64,000 nucleotides of DNA from Cellulomonas sp. 73-92 (GTDB taxonomy: Bacteria; Actinomycetota; Actinomycetes; Actinomycetales; Cellulomonadaceae), in the NCBI RefSeq assembly GCF_001898175.1, contig NZ_MKTH01000019.1:1-64000 (forward strand), given 5' to 3'. Shown here in pieces: positions 42,678-51,953 of this stretch (position 1 is the stretch's first letter; the number at the start of each line of letters is the position of its first letter). The notes beneath the pieces are model-generated. The model saw nothing but the letters and a program-made list of their open reading frames with translations, searched no databases and was not told the origin of the DNA. A program made the translations under genes and the position numbers.

Positions 42678-45275
42678 TCACCCGATCGGTGTCCAAGGGC
42701 CGTACGGGTCACCGGGGGCCTGGTTGCGTGTCCACCACTTGGCCCGGTAGACGCTGCCCTGGTAGGTGACCGTCTGGCCCGCGGTGAACACCCGGGTCGG
42801 CGTCCACAGCGCGGTGCCGTCCGGTGCGCTGGCCAGCTGCTCCCAGGGGCCGTTCACATCACCGGGGGTCTGGTTCTGCGTCCACCACATCGCCCGCCAC
42901 ACCGATCCGGCATAGGCGACCTGGTCCCCGCCGGTGTAGACCGACGACGGCGACCAGGGTGTCGGGTTGGCGACCGTGATCTGCTCGGTGACGGTGATCT
43001 TGGCGCCCCAGGCGTTGCTGGCCGTGGCCAGCAACGTGTGGCTGCCGTTGGTCAGGGTGGTGGTGTCCAGGCTGAACGCCTGCTCCCCGTCGGCCGGCTG
43101 CCAGCGGTACTGCAGGCCGGCCGAGTCGACGCGCAGGTTGTACGCCTGCAGGCCGAGCACCGACAGCGCCACCGTCACCGTCACCGTCCCGGACACGCTG
43201 GCCCCGGTCGCCGGCGTCGTGAACGACACAGCCGGAGGGTCGGGTGCGACGACCTGCACCGTGGCGGTCACCGGATAGGTCAGACCGGCGAACGTCGCGG
43301 TGCCGGGGACCTGGACAGTGCCGGGGGCCGCGTAGCTGGCCGGGTCGAGCGCATCCCAGGCGACCGGCGCCTGCTCGGTGCTGGCCGCGTCGCCGTACAC
43401 GACGCCACCCGTGCTCACCTCGACGCTGGTCGGCAGCACGGGGGCGACGCTGGCCTGCGTCGTCACCGACGGGTCGCGCACCGGGTTCACCCGGGTCAGC
43501 ACCCACTGCTGGCTGAACGATCCGCCGGCCTCGTAGCTGGCGATCGACAGGCCGGAGCCGGTCGGGGCACCTTCGGGGTACTGCACCAGCTTGCCCTGCG
43601 GGACCTGGGTTGAGGTCGGGTTGATCGTCTTGCCCGACTTGCGGTTCATCAGCAGGACGTGACCGTTGCCCATGTCCCGCAGCCGCCACAGCTGGGAGCC
43701 CGACGAGGGGTCCAGCCCCTGCTGGAAGACGTTGGCCGCGTTGGCCGTGGAGCCGGCCTCGATGTCCAGGTACAGCCCGCTGTTGACGTTCTGGACCCGG
43801 TACCAGCCGGCTGCGCCAGTGGCGGGCACCAACCGCCAGGCCGTCGAGACGCTGTCGGCGCCCTGCGTCACCCAGCCCTGGGTCGGCTTGCCGTTGTCGG
43901 AGACGCCGGTACGGGTGTCGTCGTCTGCGACCTTCAGGTAGGCGCCGGCCGTGGCGGCGCTCTCCAGCCGCCAGGTGCCGTCGGCGACCACCGGTGAGGC
44001 GTCGGCCAGGTACTGGGTGCCGCGGGCCCACTCGACGGCGGGGGCCGCCGGGCTGGAGACCGCGAACATCGACCTGCCGTCGGGCATCGTGACCAGGCTG
44101 CGGCTGTAGGAGGTGAAGACCGACGAGTAGTAGTAGACCCAGCTGCCCGGGGCGCCGTAGTCGTAGCTGACGAAGACGCCGTTGCGTGATCCGTTGCCGC
44201 TGACGACGACCGCGCCGTGGGGGCCGACGTTCGGCAGGTTCGTCACGTACGGGGTGCCCACCGGCCGGTACCCGGTGTCGGGGATCTGCACCTGGTAGTT
44301 GCGGTTGGCGTCCTGCTGCCAGTTCTCCGGGTCGTCGCTGATGCGGTAGTTGACGGCGCATCCGCCGACGGCGGTCTGCGAGACCGCGGTGCCGCAGTAC
44401 TCGTAGGTGGCGATGTACCGGCCGTCGTTCATCTCGGCCATCGAGAACATGCCGGGCCGGCCAGGCGTCGCGTAGCTGGCGGACGGGGTCCTGCCCTCGG
44501 CCGCGTCGAACACGTCCCAGACGACCGGGCCCCAGCTGAGCCCGTCGGTGGAGACCTGATGGACGAGCATCTGACCGACGTAGGACGGGCGCTCGTCGGA
44601 GTAGTAGACGACCAGGCGGTTGGGCCCGCCGTCACCCCGGTCATAGGCGTACAGGAACGGCTCCCAGATGGGGTCCTTGCCTTCGACCGCCGTGCCGCCC
44701 TGGGCGACGGTGGACACGTACTGCCACGTCTTGCCGACGTCGGAGCTCTTGTAGACGTCGATGTAGGAGCTGTAGCCGCCGGGGTCGTTGTCGTGCTGGA
44801 CCCACTTGCGGGCCAGCGCCGACAGCAGGATGGTCCCGGCGGGCATGTCGCCGACCGCGACCGGCAGCTCGTACAGCTGCCCCTGGGACGTCAGCTCGTA
44901 CCCCGGGCCCCGGTCGACCTGGTTGTACACGCCGGAGTACGAGTAGTCCCAGGTCTTGCCGAGGTCGTCGCTGCGGAAGACCGGGATGTGGCGCTTGGCG
45001 TCGTCGGCGTCGGTGTTGCCGTAGTAGACCTGCAGCGACCCGAGCATGACCCCGTCGTCGGCCGGGTCGGCCTGGTGCTGCAGCAGCAGCGCCCGTGGGT
45101 ACTTCGCCTGGCTGACGTCGGCGACGACGCCGGTCTGGGTGGCGAAGTAGTGCTCGTACTGGTAGCCGCCGTCCCCCTCGGCAGCGGCAGCGGCGGCCGG
45201 CGTGGTCATCGCCAGCCCCCCGATCAGGGCGGTCGTCGTCATGCCGACCGCCCACCTCCTCCATTGTCCAGACAT
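42678..45275 (-). CDS. Secreted BNR-propeller enzyme with ricin and CBM5/12 modules (GH93-like)
   Basis: 865 residues. A Sec signal (TTTALIGGLAMTTPAAAAAA) precedes a six-bladed sialidase-like propeller with Asp-box motifs (SDDLGKTWDYS, SSDVGKTWQYV), then a ricin-type lectin domain (about 430-580), a Big_4-type domain, an Ig-like domain and two C-terminal CBM5/12 units (SVWRAMWWTQNQTPGD and SVYRAKWWTRNQAPGD). GH93 exo-arabinanases have this propeller and the GH51 neighbour supports arabinan as substrate; the family is my inference, and a different BNR glycosidase is possible. It acts outside the cell and may bind cell-wall or fungal/plant polymers through its CBMs. Confidence 0.75.
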   Translation of the reverse strand: MSGQWRRWAVGMTTTALIGGLAMTTPAAAAAAEGDGGYQYEHYFATQTGVVADVSQAKYPRALLLQHQADPADDGVMLGSLQVYYGNTDADDAKRHIPVFRSDDLGKTWDYSYSGVYNQVDRGPGYELTSQGQLYELPVAVGDMPAGTILLSALARKWVQHDNDPGGYSSYIDVYKSSDVGKTWQYVSTVAQGGTAVEGKDPIWEPFLYAYDRGDGGPNRLVVYYSDERPSYVGQMLVHQVSTDGLSWGPVVWDVFDAAEGRTPSASYATPGRPGMFSMAEMNDGRYIATYEYCGTAVSQTAVGGCAVNYRISDDPENWQQDANRNYQVQIPDTGYRPVGTPYVTNLPNVGPHGAVVVSGNGSRNGVFVSYDYGAPGSWVYYYSSVFTSYSRSLVTMPDGRSMFAVSSPAAPAVEWARGTQYLADASPVVADGTWRLESAATAGAYLKVADDDTRTGVSDNGKPTQGWVTQGADSVSTAWRLVPATGAAGWYRVQNVNSGLYLDIEAGSTANAANVFQQGLDPSSGSQLWRLRDMGNGHVLLMNRKSGKTINPTSTQVPQGKLVQYPEGAPTGSGLSIASYEAGGSFSQQWVLTRVNPVRDPSVTTQASVAPVLPTSVEVSTGGVVYGDAASTEQAPVAWDALDPASYAAPGTVQVPGTATFAGLTYPVTATVQVVAPDPPAVSFTTPATGASVSGTVTVTVALSVLGLQAYNLRVDSAGLQYRWQPADGEQAFSLDTTTLTNGSHTLLATASNAWGAKITVTEQITVANPTPWSPSSVYTGGDQVAYAGSVWRAMWWTQNQTPGDVNGPWEQLASAPDGTALWTPTRVFTAGQTVTYQGSVYRAKWWTRNQAPGDPYGPWTPIG

Positions 45276-45431
45276 CGCTCTCCTTTGAACAACCGATCAA
45301 CGGCGCGCCCGTCACCGCGAGCGGTGCCGGCGGCCTGGGGACGACTCTTGGAGCTGTCGGTCTGCCTTCAGGGTGTTGTCGATCACCTCGTCTCTGGGTC
45401 GGGTCGGCCCGTCCCGGCCACCGGGTCGAAC

Positions 45432-46271
45432 TCACCGCATGGCGGTCACGGGGAAGCCGTCCATGTCGTCGAAGGCCTGGTTCTCCCCGGCCATGGCCCA
45501 CACGAAGGAGTAGGCGGCGGTGCCCACCCCGGCGTGCACGGACCAGGAGGGGGCGATGGTGGCCTGCCGGTCGGCCACGACCATGTGCCGGGTCTGGCCG
45601 GGCTCGCCGAGCAGGTGCAGCACCCGGGCATCGGCGGGCAGGTCGAAGTACAGGTAGCACTCGGTGCGCCGGTCGTGGGTGTGGGCGGGCATGGTGTTCC
45701 ACATCGAGCCGGGGTGCAGCTGGGTGACGCCCATGACGATTTGGCAGGAGCGGATGCCGCCTTCGTGGATGTACTGGTTGAGGGTGCGCCGGTTGGAGGT
45801 CAGCGGGTCGCCGAGCTCACGGACGGTGCCCTGGCCGGGCAGCACGAGGGCGGCCGGATACGTGGTGTGGGCCGGGGCGGAGAACAGGTAGAACTGGGCG
45901 CCGGGCTCGTTCGGCTCGGCCGGGGTGTCGGCGAACACCACGTCGCGGGTGCCGCGCCCCAGGTACAGGCAGGCGCCCGTGGGCAGCAGGTAGACCTGCC
46001 CGTCGGCGGTGACCGTGCCGGTGCCGCCGACGTTGACGATGCCGACCTCCCGGTGCTCCACGAAGTACTCCGAGCGGATCTCCTGGTACGTCGCCAGGAC
46101 CAGGGGCTGACCGGTGGGCTGGGCGCCGCCCAGCACGACGCGGTCGTGGTGGGTGTAGACGAGGCGCACCTGCCCGGGGACGAACACGGTCTCGACCAGG
46201 TAGCGCCGGCGCAGCTCATCGGTGTCCATGGCGACGATGTGCTCGGGGCTGGTGGCGTAACGCTGTTCCAC
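45432..46271 (-). CDS. kduI: 5-keto-4-deoxyuronate isomerase KduI
   Basis: 279 residues from GTG 46271 with AAGGAG upstream. The cupin metal site is complete: His197, His199 and Glu204 in MPAHTHDRRTECYLYF plus His246 in SWSVHAGVG, one position offset from the E. coli enzyme as I recall it. It converts 5-keto-4-deoxyuronate to 3-deoxy-D-glycero-2,5-hexodiulosonate in the cytoplasm. It follows kduD by 44 bases in the operon. Confidence 0.95.
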   Translation of the reverse strand: MEQRYATSPEHIVAMDTDELRRRYLVETVFVPGQVRLVYTHHDRVVLGGAQPTGQPLVLATYQEIRSEYFVEHREVGIVNVGGTGTVTADGQVYLLPTGACLYLGRGTRDVVFADTPAEPNEPGAQFYLFSAPAHTTYPAALVLPGQGTVRELGDPLTSNRRTLNQYIHEGGIRSCQIVMGVTQLHPGSMWNTMPAHTHDRRTECYLYFDLPADARVLHLLGEPGQTRHMVVADRQATIAPSWSVHAGVGTAAYSFVWAMAGENQAFDDMDGFPVTAMR

Positions 46272-46315
46272 TGCTGTTGTCTCCTTGTCAGGACCGACGG
46301 GTCTGTGCTGCGCGG

Positions 46316-47080
46316 TCAGCGCACGAGCCAGCCGCCGTCGACCGGGATGACCGCGCCGTTGAGGTAGTCCGAGGCGGCTGAGGCCAGGAACACGAAGGCG
46401 CCCTGCAGGTCGCCCGGGGTGCCCCACCGGCCGGCGGGGATGCGCTCGGCGATCGACTTCTCCCGCTCGGAGTCGGCGCGGATCGGGGCGGTGTTGTCGG
46501 TGGCCATGTAGCCGGGGGCGATCGCGTTGGCGTTGACGCCCCGGGAGGCCAGCTCGTTGGCGAACGCCTTGGTGATGCCGGCCACCGCGTGCTTGGCGGC
46601 GGTGTAGCCGGGCACGAGGATGCCGCCCTGGAAGGACAGCATCGAGGCGATGTTGATGATCTTGTCCGACCCTTGGGCGGCGAACCGCCGCCCGGCGGAC
46701 TGCGACAGGTGGAACACCGCGTCCAGGTTGATGGCCAGCACGTCGTCCCAGTCCTTCGCGGAGTGCTGAAGCAGCGGGGCGCGGCGGATGATGCCGGCGT
46801 TGTTGACCAGGATGTCGATGTGCCCGCTCGCCGCGACGATGCTCGCGACGAGCAGCTCGATGTCGTCGGCGGTGGCGGCGATCAGGTCGGCGGTGAACCG
46901 GTAGGCCGTGCGGCCCAGCGTCTCGATCCGCTCGGCGGTCTGGTTGCCGTCGAGCACGTCGACCAGGGCGATGTCCGCGCCGGCCTCGGCCAGCGCGAGC
47001 GCGGCGCCCTGGCCCAGGCCGCGGCCGGCGCCGGTGACGATGGCGACCTTCCCGTCGAGGCGGAACGAGTCGAGAATCAT
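46316..47080 (-). CDS. kduD: 2-dehydro-3-deoxy-D-gluconate 5-dehydrogenase KduD
   Basis: 254 residues, classical SDR. The cofactor loop TGAGRGLGQG is at residues 16-25, NNAG near 94, and the catalytic Ser146, Tyr159 and Lys163 lie in NIASMLSF and PGYTAAKHAV. It reduces 3-deoxy-hexodiulosonate to 2-keto-3-deoxygluconate with NADH. The ATG overlaps the FAH-family stop by 4 bases. Sequence alone could also fit a 3-deoxy-rhamnonate dehydrogenase, but kduI and kdgK beside it favour KduD. Confidence 0.92.
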   Translation of the reverse strand: MILDSFRLDGKVAIVTGAGRGLGQGAALALAEAGADIALVDVLDGNQTAERIETLGRTAYRFTADLIAATADDIELLVASIVAASGHIDILVNNAGIIRRAPLLQHSAKDWDDVLAINLDAVFHLSQSAGRRFAAQGSDKIINIASMLSFQGGILVPGYTAAKHAVAGITKAFANELASRGVNANAIAPGYMATDNTAPIRADSEREKSIAERIPAGRWGTPGDLQGAFVFLASAASDYLNGAVIPVDGGWLVR

Positions 47081-47991
47081 GGACGTCCTCCTTGGTGCGG
47101 TGCGATTCGGGCGTCGGCGCTCGGGTCGACGAAGGTGGTGGTCAGGCTGCCGAGCCCGGCCACGCGCACGGTGACGGTGTCGCCGGGGGCGAGCGGGCGG
47201 TGGGCGGCCAGGGCGTCGGGCAGCTTCTGCGGGGTGCCGGTGGAGATGACGTCGCCGGGCTGCAGGGTCACCACCTGGCTGAGGTAGTGCACGAGGAACG
47301 GCAGGGCGAAGACCATGCTCGAGGTGCCCTGGGACACGGTCAGGACGCCGTCGCGCTCGACCTGCACGAGCAGGTCGTGGAAGTCGGGCACCTCGTCGGC
47401 GGTCACCAGCCAGGGCCCCAGCGGCCCGAAGCCGTCGAAGCACTTGCCGAGCTGCCACTGCGAGGAGCGGGTCTGCCAGTCGCGGGAGCTGACGTCGTTG
47501 AACAGGGTGTAGCCGGCCACGTGGTCCATGGCGCTGTCCAGGGGGACGTCGTGGGCGCGTCGGCCGATGACGACCGCGATCTCGCCCTCGTAGTCGACGT
47601 GCTCGGCCGCCGCCGGCAGCGGCACCGGCTCGCCGGGTCCGATCAGGGTGTTCGGGGTCTTGACGAAGATGTCCGGGTAGGGCGGGTCGCCGGCCGTGGG
47701 GTCGGCGCCGTCCGGCACGTGGCCGCGATAGTTGTAGCCCAGGCACCAGATCGCGCCGGGCCGTACCGGGGGCGCCAGCCGCACCTGTCCCAGCGCCGGC
47801 AGGCACGCCGGTGACGTGCTCGCCGCCAGGTCGCGCATCGCGGCCAGCGCGGCGTCGTCGGCCACGATCGCGTCGACCGTGCCCGGCAGGCCTGGCGTGG
47901 TGCCCAGGTCCAGCACCCGTGCCCCGTCGCGGTCGGGCACGAGGACCCCGGGCCGTTCGTGGCCGGCGGCGACGTAGGTCACCAGACGCAC
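47077..47991 (-). CDS. Fumarylacetoacetate-hydrolase-family protein
   Basis: 304 residues from GTG 47991. The FAH C-terminal core has the metal ligands in VDYEGEIAVVIG, and GYTLFNDVSSRDWQ, SQWQLGKCFDGFGPLGPWLV and GDVISTGTP. Family members hydrolyse or decarboxylate 2,4-diketo acids. In sugar-acid operons they often act as 2,4-diketo-3-deoxy-L-rhamnonate or -fuconate hydrolases, which would suit rhamnose from rhamnogalacturonan; that is inference. It sits between GH88 and kduD with a 4-base overlap to the latter. Confidence 0.85.
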   Translation of the reverse strand: MRLVTYVAAGHERPGVLVPDRDGARVLDLGTTPGLPGTVDAIVADDAALAAMRDLAASTSPACLPALGQVRLAPPVRPGAIWCLGYNYRGHVPDGADPTAGDPPYPDIFVKTPNTLIGPGEPVPLPAAAEHVDYEGEIAVVIGRRAHDVPLDSAMDHVAGYTLFNDVSSRDWQTRSSQWQLGKCFDGFGPLGPWLVTADEVPDFHDLLVQVERDGVLTVSQGTSSMVFALPFLVHYLSQVVTLQPGDVISTGTPQKLPDALAAHRPLAPGDTVTVRVAGLGSLTTTFVDPSADARIAPHQGGRP

Positions 47992-48022
47992 GAGCGGGCC
48001 CTCGTCTCGGGTCGCCGGCGGC

Positions 48023-49228
48023 TCACCAGTACCTCTTCCAGTCCGCCAGCGTGTGGCGGGCGAGCGCCTCCAGGTAGAAGTAGTCGCCCCACAGGCAGCC
48101 CTCGTCGATGCCCCAGCCGGCCGGCAGGCTGTAGACGGCGTGCAGCAGCAGGGCGTCGGAGTCCACACCTTCGGCGGCCGGGGTGTAGCCGGCGACCAGG
48201 GCTCGCAGGATCTGCACGCCGGCGCCGGCGTAGGCGTCGGCCCGGGCGCCGTCGGGTTCGACTCGCGCCAGCTCGTGCAGGCCGCAGGCGGCGATGGCGG
48301 CGGCCGAGCTGTCGCGCGGCTGGCCGTCGCCGTCGGTGAAGTCGAGGTCCCAGAAGGCGACGTGGTCGGCGGGCAGGTGGGCCAGGAAGTAGTCGGCGCA
48401 CCGCTCGGCGGCGACGAGCAGCTCCTGGCTGCCGGTCGCCTGGAAGTTCAGGGCGAAGCCGTAGATGCCCCACGCCTGCCCGCGAGCCCAGCAGGAGTCG
48501 TCGCCGGCGCCCTGGGCGGTCGTGCCGCGCAGCGGCTGTCCGGTCACCGGGTCCCAGTGGAACGTGTGGAACGTCGAGTCGTCGGCGCGCACGATGTGCT
48601 CCGCCAGCTGTGCGGTGTGCCGGCGCACCGCGTCGGCGTACCGCTGCTCACCGGTCTGCTCGAACGCCCAGCTCAGCAGCGGCATGTTCATCAGCGAGTC
48701 GATGATCGTGCGGCCCCGCTGCTCGGGGTCGTCCAGGTCGCCCCAGGCCTGGATGATCCCGGCCGGCTCGAGGAACCGGCCCATCAGGTGGTCGGCGGCG
48801 GCCAGCGCCGCGGCACGCGCGTCCTGGTCGCCGGTCAGCCGCCACGGCGCCACGCAGGCCAGCGTGTACAGGAAGCCGAGGTCGTGGGTGTCCAGGTCCT
48901 CCCCGGCGCGCTGACGACGCTCGAAGTCCAGGGCGTGCCGGGCGGCGGCGGCCCGGAACTGCTCGTCGCCGGTCAGCTGCCAGGCCAGCCACTGCTGTCC
49001 GGGGACGAACCCGGTGGTCCAGTCCCGGTTGGCGCCCTCGGGGAAGGGCCCGCTTGCCGGCCGCAGCGGGTAGCGGTTGTGGTGGGTGGTGTCGTCGGGG
49101 TACTCGTCGGCGAAGCGGGCGATGTTGCGGCGCACGATCTGGGCCGCGGCGCCCACCGCGGGAGTCAGCTCTCTGGCAAGCGTCGAGGCGCCCGCGTCCG
49201 GTGCGACGTGGGCAGGCGATGTCGTCAT
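48023..49228 (-). CDS. GH88 unsaturated glucuronyl/galacturonyl hydrolase
   Basis: 401 residues without a signal peptide, (alpha/alpha)6 barrel. The two catalytic-site aspartates of the family are Asp116 (DTHDLGFLYT) and Asp177 (TIIDSLMNMPLL); their 61-residue spacing equals that of Asp88 and Asp149 in the Bacillus enzyme. It hydrates and releases the 4,5-unsaturated uronate from lyase-made oligosaccharides, giving the substrate of KduI. This shows that the operon handles lyase products although no polysaccharide lyase is encoded in the window. Confidence 0.93.
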   Translation of the reverse strand: MTTSPAHVAPDAGASTLARELTPAVGAAAQIVRRNIARFADEYPDDTTHHNRYPLRPASGPFPEGANRDWTTGFVPGQQWLAWQLTGDEQFRAAAARHALDFERRQRAGEDLDTHDLGFLYTLACVAPWRLTGDQDARAAALAAADHLMGRFLEPAGIIQAWGDLDDPEQRGRTIIDSLMNMPLLSWAFEQTGEQRYADAVRRHTAQLAEHIVRADDSTFHTFHWDPVTGQPLRGTTAQGAGDDSCWARGQAWGIYGFALNFQATGSQELLVAAERCADYFLAHLPADHVAFWDLDFTDGDGQPRDSSAAAIAACGLHELARVEPDGARADAYAGAGVQILRALVAGYTPAAEGVDSDALLLHAVYSLPAGWGIDEGCLWGDYFYLEALARHTLADWKRYW

Positions 49229-49275
49229 GGTTGTTCCATCTCTTGTGTCGGTCTGGTCAGCGTTCGGGCAGGCAC

Positions 49276-49989
49276 TCACCGAGCGAGGCTCGAGCCGGGG
49301 TCCAGGGCGCGCAGCATCTGCCGGCCGGCGCCCCACACCGCGTACAGCAGCGGTGCGGCGGTCAGGCCCAGCCCGAGGGCCGGGCTGGCGACGACCACGC
49401 CCGCCAGCAGCCACAGCACCCCGAGCGCGACGAGGGTCAGGTACCAGCGGCGCACCGCCAGGACGAAGCCGACCTGCACCAGGTCCCGCAGCCGGGCGGT
49501 CGGGGCCTGGGACGCCACGATCAGCGCCACCACGGCGGTGGCCGCCGTCAGCACCATGAGGACGGTCAGCACCGGGATGGCCAGGGCTCCCACGCGCAGC
49601 CCCCACACCGCGCGCACGTCCACGGCCATCACGGCGATCAGCCCGGTCGCCGCACCGCCCACAGCGATGGCCCGTCGAAAGCCGTGCCGGTAGGCCCGCG
49701 CGTAGGTGCGCACCACCGGCGCCGTGGAGTCGGCGGCGTGGGCGGCGAAGGTGGCGAACGCCGCGACCAGCGCCGGCCCGCCCAGCGGCGCCAGCAGCAC
49801 CGCCGCCGGCCAGGTCTTCGCCCCGTCGGTGGCGACCAGGACCGCGAGCAGGGGCAGGCATGCCATGACGAGCAGGGCGTTGGTCGCCAGCCCGAGGTAG
49901 ATCGTGCTCAGCACCGTCTGATAGGCGTCGGGGTTGAGCAGCGGCGGGCGTCGGACCCCGGCGCGCGTATCGGTCGTGGCCATCGTCAT
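49276..49989 (-). CDS. DUF624 (YesL-like) membrane protein
   Basis: 237 residues with five or six membrane helices (LSTIYLGLATNALLVMACLP first). The N-terminal segment with YLGLATNALLVM and a conserved Thr/Tyr pattern is the DUF624/YesL family, commonly found beside ABC importers for rhamnogalacturonan fragments; its function is not known. The ATG overlaps the permease stop by one base (TGATG). It is probably needed for or regulates the transporter. Confidence 0.85.
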   Translation of the reverse strand: MTMATTDTRAGVRRPPLLNPDAYQTVLSTIYLGLATNALLVMACLPLLAVLVATDGAKTWPAAVLLAPLGGPALVAAFATFAAHAADSTAPVVRTYARAYRHGFRRAIAVGGAATGLIAVMAVDVRAVWGLRVGALAIPVLTVLMVLTAATAVVALIVASQAPTARLRDLVQVGFVLAVRRWYLTLVALGVLWLLAGVVVASPALGLGLTAAPLLYAVWGAGRQMLRALDPGSSLAR

Positions 49990-50852
49990 CAGCCCTTCAG
50001 CCCCGTGGTGGCGATGCCCTGGACGAAGTGGCGTTGGCCGAGCATGAAGATCAGTGCGATCGGCAGCACCGACAGCACCGAGCCGGCCATGATCAGCGCG
50101 TACTCGGCGTTGTACTGCGAGATGAAGCTGCGCAGGCCGAGCTGGATGGTCCAGATCTCCGGGCTGCGCAGGTAGATCAGCGGGCCGAGGTAGTCGTTCC
50201 AGGTGTTGGTGAACGTCAGCAGCGTCAGGCTGGCGATCGCCGGCACGGACAGCGGCAGCATGATGCGCCAGTAGATGCCGTACTCGGACAGGCCGTCGAT
50301 GCGGGCTGCCTCGGACAGCTCCTCGGGGATCGACTCGAAATACTGCTTCATCAAGAACACACCGAAGGCGGCGAACGCCTGCAGCGCGACGATCGACCAC
50401 AAGGTGTTCGACAGGTGCAGCTTGGAGAACAAGATGAACTGCGGGATCATGTACGACTGCCACGGCACCGCGATGGTCCCGACATAGGCCAGGAACAGCA
50501 CGTCCCGACCCGGAAAGCGGGTGCGGGAAAAGCCGTATGCGGCGAAGCTTCCGGTGAGCACCTGCAGGAACGTCACCGCCACCGACAAGACCAGCGTGTT
50601 CTTCAGCCAGGTGCCCATGTCGGCCTTCGTCCAGATGTCGATGAAGTTGCTCCACCGCACTGGGTTGGGAATCCACTGCAGCGGGATGGTGAAGACCTGG
50701 TTGTTGCTCTTCAGGGAGGAGATCACCATCCAGACGAAGGGAAGCAGCACTGCCGCGGCGGCCACGATCAGGGCGCAGTAGCCCAGGACGCGACCGGCCA
50801 CACCCCACGGGCGGCGGCGGGTGACGCGGGCGCCAGCCGTGACGACGGCCAT
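49989..50852 (-). CDS. ABC sugar transporter permease (MalG type)
   Basis: 287 residues, six predicted helices, EAA loop EELSEAARIDGLSEYGIYWR and the C-terminal QGIATTGLKG tail. It pairs with the following MalF-type subunit encoded just upstream. ATG 50852 overlaps the stop of that gene (TGATG). It imports pectin-derived oligosaccharides, judged from the operon. No ATPase gene is in the operon. Confidence 0.93.
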   Translation of the reverse strand: MAVVTAGARVTRRRPWGVAGRVLGYCALIVAAAAVLLPFVWMVISSLKSNNQVFTIPLQWIPNPVRWSNFIDIWTKADMGTWLKNTLVLSVAVTFLQVLTGSFAAYGFSRTRFPGRDVLFLAYVGTIAVPWQSYMIPQFILFSKLHLSNTLWSIVALQAFAAFGVFLMKQYFESIPEELSEAARIDGLSEYGIYWRIMLPLSVPAIASLTLLTFTNTWNDYLGPLIYLRSPEIWTIQLGLRSFISQYNAEYALIMAGSVLSVLPIALIFMLGQRHFVQGIATTGLKG

Positions 50853-51817
50853 CAGCGGTCCCTCCTCTTGTTCACAAGGAACTGGTAGATCGTGACGAGA
50901 ATGCAGATCAAGAACAGCGAGACGGCGACCGCCGAGGCGTAGCCGAACTGGTTCTCCCCGAAGCCCTTCTGGTAGATGTACTGGCTGAGCACGAGGGTCG
51001 ACTGTCCCGGACCGCCGTTGGTCATCACGAGGATCAGGTCGAACACCTTGAAGCTGCCGATGGTCAGCATCACGGTGACGAAGAACGTGGTGGGCCGCAG
51101 GCACGGCATCGTGACGTTGCGGAACCGCTGCCACGCGTTCGCCCCGTCCATCCGGGCCGCTTCGTGCAGTTCGGCGGGAACGGTCTGCAGGCCGGCCAGG
51201 AACAGGAGCATGTAGTAGCCCATCTCCCGCCACGTGCCCACGATGATGACGGCGGGCATCGACCAGGTGGCCGACGTCGTCCAGCCGGGAGCGTTCTGGA
51301 CGCCGATGGCGTGCAGGAACTGGTTGATCGGCCCGTACTGCGGGCTGAACAGCATGTTCCAGACCACGGCGATCGCGACGATCGAGGTGATGTAGGGGAA
51401 GAAGGCGACGGTGCGGAAGAACGCCATGCCGCGCAGTCGTCGGTTCAGCAGCAGCGCCAGCGCCAGCGAGCAGGCCAGCGTCAGCGGGATGTGCACCGCG
51501 GCGTAGTAGACCGTGTTGAGCAGGGCGACGTGGTAGCTGCGGTCGGCCAGCATGCGGGTGTAGTTGGCGATACCGATCCACTTCGCGGTGCCGAACACGT
51601 TCCAGGTGGTGAACGACACGTAGAACAAGATGAGCACCGGCACGAGCGTCAAGACCGCGAACCCGATGAAGTTCGGCAGGACGAAGGTCCAGCCGACCAG
51701 GGTGTTACGCGCCTTGAGCCGGCTGCCGGGGCGGCGCTTGGTCGATCGCCCGCGGCGTGCCGGGGGCGATGACGGCGAGGCTGCACGCCCGGCGCTTGCG
51801 ATTGCGGCGGTGGCCAT
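50852..51817 (-). CDS. ABC sugar transporter permease (MalF type)
   Basis: 321 residues with a Ser/Pro/Arg-rich start and six predicted helices, the first at LVGWTFVLPNFIGFAVLTLV. The EAA loop is ELHEAARMDGANAWQRFRNV. It forms the importer with the MalG-type partner. Its gene follows the solute-binding-protein gene after a 136-base gap containing a strong hairpin. ATG 51817 was chosen; the open frame extends upstream without homology. Confidence 0.93.
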   Translation of the reverse strand: MATAAIASAGRAASPSSPPARRGRSTKRRPGSRLKARNTLVGWTFVLPNFIGFAVLTLVPVLILFYVSFTTWNVFGTAKWIGIANYTRMLADRSYHVALLNTVYYAAVHIPLTLACSLALALLLNRRLRGMAFFRTVAFFPYITSIVAIAVVWNMLFSPQYGPINQFLHAIGVQNAPGWTTSATWSMPAVIIVGTWREMGYYMLLFLAGLQTVPAELHEAARMDGANAWQRFRNVTMPCLRPTTFFVTVMLTIGSFKVFDLILVMTNGGPGQSTLVLSQYIYQKGFGENQFGYASAVAVSLFLICILVTIYQFLVNKRRDR

Positions 51818-51878
51818 GGGTGGCTCCAGGATCTGAGGCGGTGTTCGGTGTGCAGGCCACACCCGCGCGGCCGGCGGA

Positions 51879-51911
51879 TCCGGGGGCGTCCTTCGCGGGG
51901 ACGCCCCCGGA
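51879..51911 (-). promoter_or_regulatory. Intercistronic hairpin between binding protein and permease genes
   Basis: A perfect 13-bp stem, TCCGGGGGCGTCC (51879-51891) with its complement at 51899-51911, around a 7-base loop. It lies between the binding-protein stop and the permease start, without a U-tract. It probably causes partial termination or protects the upstream message, so that more binding protein than permease is made. The same arrangement is seen at 7710-7739. Confidence 0.75.
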
Positions 51912-51953
51912 ACCTGTGCTGCGGGACGGGGCCGTGCCTTCTGGGCCCGCCGG

